NCBI RefSeq assembly: GCF_031846165.1
Contig: NZ_JAVRIE010000007.1
Location: 62,001 to 126,000, forward strand
DNA length: 64,000 nucleotides
Direction of reading: 5' to 3'
From: Glaciecola blandensis
Lineage (GTDB): Bacteria > Pseudomonadota > Gammaproteobacteria > Enterobacterales > Alteromonadaceae
In this document: piece after piece, positions 62,995 through 64,000 of the stretch
Layout of the letters: every line of letters starts with the position of its first letter
Position numbering within the stretch: the first letter of the stretch is position 1
Position numbers and translations under genes: made by a program
Notes under the pieces: model-generated
The model's database searches: none
Told to the model about the DNA's origin: nothing
The model's input: only the letters and a program-made list of their open reading frames with translations

Positions 62995-64000
62995 CTAAAT
63001 ATCATCAACTGAGTGACCAGACAGCGCTTTTTGAATCGACTTGTCCATTCTTCTTGCAGCAAAATCTTGGCTAAGCTTGTCAACCTTGGTTATTGCTTGT
63101 TTAATCGCTTCAATGTCGCCAGCTTTGGCGGTATCAACTAGCGCGAACAAAGAAGCTTCAATCGCGCTGCGTTCTTCGTCATTGAGTAATTCGTCTCCGT
63201 CTTCTGCCAAAGCGCCTTGCATCGCTTCAAGCACTCTACTCGCTTCTACCTGCTGCTCTTTGAGCATACGCGCTTGCATGTCATGCTTAGCATTCTGCAT
63301 GCTTGACTGAAGCATGCTCAAAATTTCTGACTCTTCCAAGCCATAGGAAGGTTTAACTTGAATCTCTGCTTGTACACCGGTCGATTTTTCCATCGCTGTG
63401 ACGTTAAGCAAACCATCCGCATCAACTTGAAAGGTAACGCGGATATGCGCTCCACCAGCGACCATCGGTGGAATACCAGTAAGCGTAAACTTGGCGAGGG
63501 AGCGACAATCTTCAACTAATTCTCGTTCACCTTGTAACACATGCACCATCATAGCCGTTTGGCCATCTTTAAACGTAGTAAATTCTTGTGCTTTTGCTAC
63601 TGGGATTGTGGTATTTCTTGGAATAATTTTCTCAACTAAACCGCCCATAGTTTCAATACCTAAGGATAATGGCAAAACGTCCAGTAGCAACATGTCACTA
63701 TCGGGTTTGTTTCCAACCAAGATATCGGCTTGTATACCAGCACCTATCGCAACGACCTTATCTGGGTCAATAGAAGTCAATGGAACTCTCCCGAAGAAGT
63801 CAGCAACCTGAGTTCTCACAAGAGGAACACGAGTAGAGCCACCCACCATGACCACATTATTAACGTCATCTATCGACACATCTGCGTCTTTCAAAGCACG
63901 TTTGCAGGTAGCGATCGTCTTTTTCACTAAGTCTGCAATGAGTTCGTTAAACGTTTCTAGGCTCACCGTGATATTACTCTGAACAGTTCCTCCTGACGCC
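62995..64000 (-). CDS. hscA: Fe-S assembly chaperone HscA, C-terminal part
   Basis: The gene runs off the right edge; the frame is open to the last bases. The visible part covers the end of the nucleotide-binding domain (VVMVGGSTRVPLVR), the substrate-binding domain and the C-terminal lid. It matches HscA, not DnaK (GLEESEILSMLQ, DFAARRMDKSIQKALSGHSVDDI). HscA works with HscB to release clusters from IscU. An internal ATG/GTG near 63966 is not the start. Confidence 0.96.
   Translation of the reverse strand, partial: ASGGTVQSNITVSLETFNELIADLVKKTIATCKRALKDADVSIDDVNNVVMVGGSTRVPLVRTQVADFFGRVPLTSIDPDKVVAIGAGIQADILVGNKPDSDMLLLDVLPLSLGIETMGGLVEKIIPRNTTIPVAKAQEFTTFKDGQTAMMVHVLQGERELVEDCRSLAKFTLTGIPPMVAGGAHIRVTFQVDADGLLNVTAMEKSTGVQAEIQVKPSYGLEESEILSMLQSSMQNAKHDMQARMLKEQQVEASRVLEAMQGALAEDGDELLNDEERSAIEASLFALVDTAKAGDIEAIKQAITKVDKLSQDFAARRMDKSIQKALSGHSVDDI

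Noticed and set aside
62640..64000. DnaK instead of HscA for the right-edge chaperone
   Set aside because: The sequence follows HscA throughout, lacks the DnaK C-terminal tail and precedes fdx in the isc order.

Overview
The window reads as a chromosomal segment of a marine gammaproteobacterium, most likely order Alteromonadales (Alteromonas/Glaciecola-like). This is inferred from gene order, from E. coli-like spacing of catalytic residues in many proteins, and from families common there (pilV-W-X-Y1-E, DUF1415, DUF3016-like, Lnb/DUF4105, TonB plus ECF sigma). Both ends are cut: slyD lacks its 5' part at base 1, and hscA runs off base 64000. There is no rRNA, CRISPR array, transposase, integrase or phage gene. 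Nearly everything is conserved core genome; novelty lies in domain architecture, repeats and RNA-level structure.

Layout. 1-1.7 kb: slyD end, then nadE-glnB. 1.8-9.6 kb: minor type IV pilin region, with a lone fimT-like gene on + and the operon pilV-pilW-pilX-pilY1-pilE on -. 9.8-17.6 kb: murJ, ribF-ileS-lspA-fkpB-ispH and a CBS protein (all -). 17.8-20.4 kb: rpsT, an OlsF-like two-domain acyltransferase and a small membrane protein (+). 20.5-29.1 kb: tig-clpP-clpX-lon-hupB-ppiD (-), the protein quality-control block, with a sigma32-type promoter before lon. 29.2-30.4 kb: intergenic repeats and a five-tRNA operon (Pro-Arg-His-Leu-Pro, -) with a textbook stringent-type promoter. 30.5-37.8 kb: folD-DUF1415-trmO, a DUF3016-like protein, then proS, an MBL hydrolase, phospholipase A and a TrmH-family methyltransferase. 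37.8-41 kb: aldB and a divergent AraC regulator between two clusters of a palindromic repeat with 18-bp tandem expansions. 41-43 kb: tonB, ECF sigma factor and putative membrane anti-sigma factor. 43-48.9 kb: guaB-guaA, divergent xseA and an unknown secreted protein. 48.9-58.7 kb: rlmN-pilW-rodZ-ispG-hisS-yfgM-bamB-der (-). 58.8-64 kb: ndk, a CIA30-family protein, a lipoprotein/Lnb-domain pair, fdx and the hscA fragment.

How the genes fit together. The minor pilins and PilY1 prime and tip type IV pili, and PilW supports assembly of the secretin. Tig, ClpXP, Lon and PpiD handle folding and turnover. IspG and IspH share the MEP isoprenoid pathway. HscA and Fdx belong to Fe-S assembly, which IspG, IspH and RlmN depend on. 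GuaB/GuaA, FolD, NadE and RibF supply nucleotides and cofactors. I found no clearly new multi-gene system. The best leads are a PilY1 whose von Willebrand A domain is split by two tandem beta modules, a tonB leader that can hide its own ribosome site, competing hairpins between clpP and clpX, a PilW ending in LysM, and the repeat cluster beside the tRNA operon.
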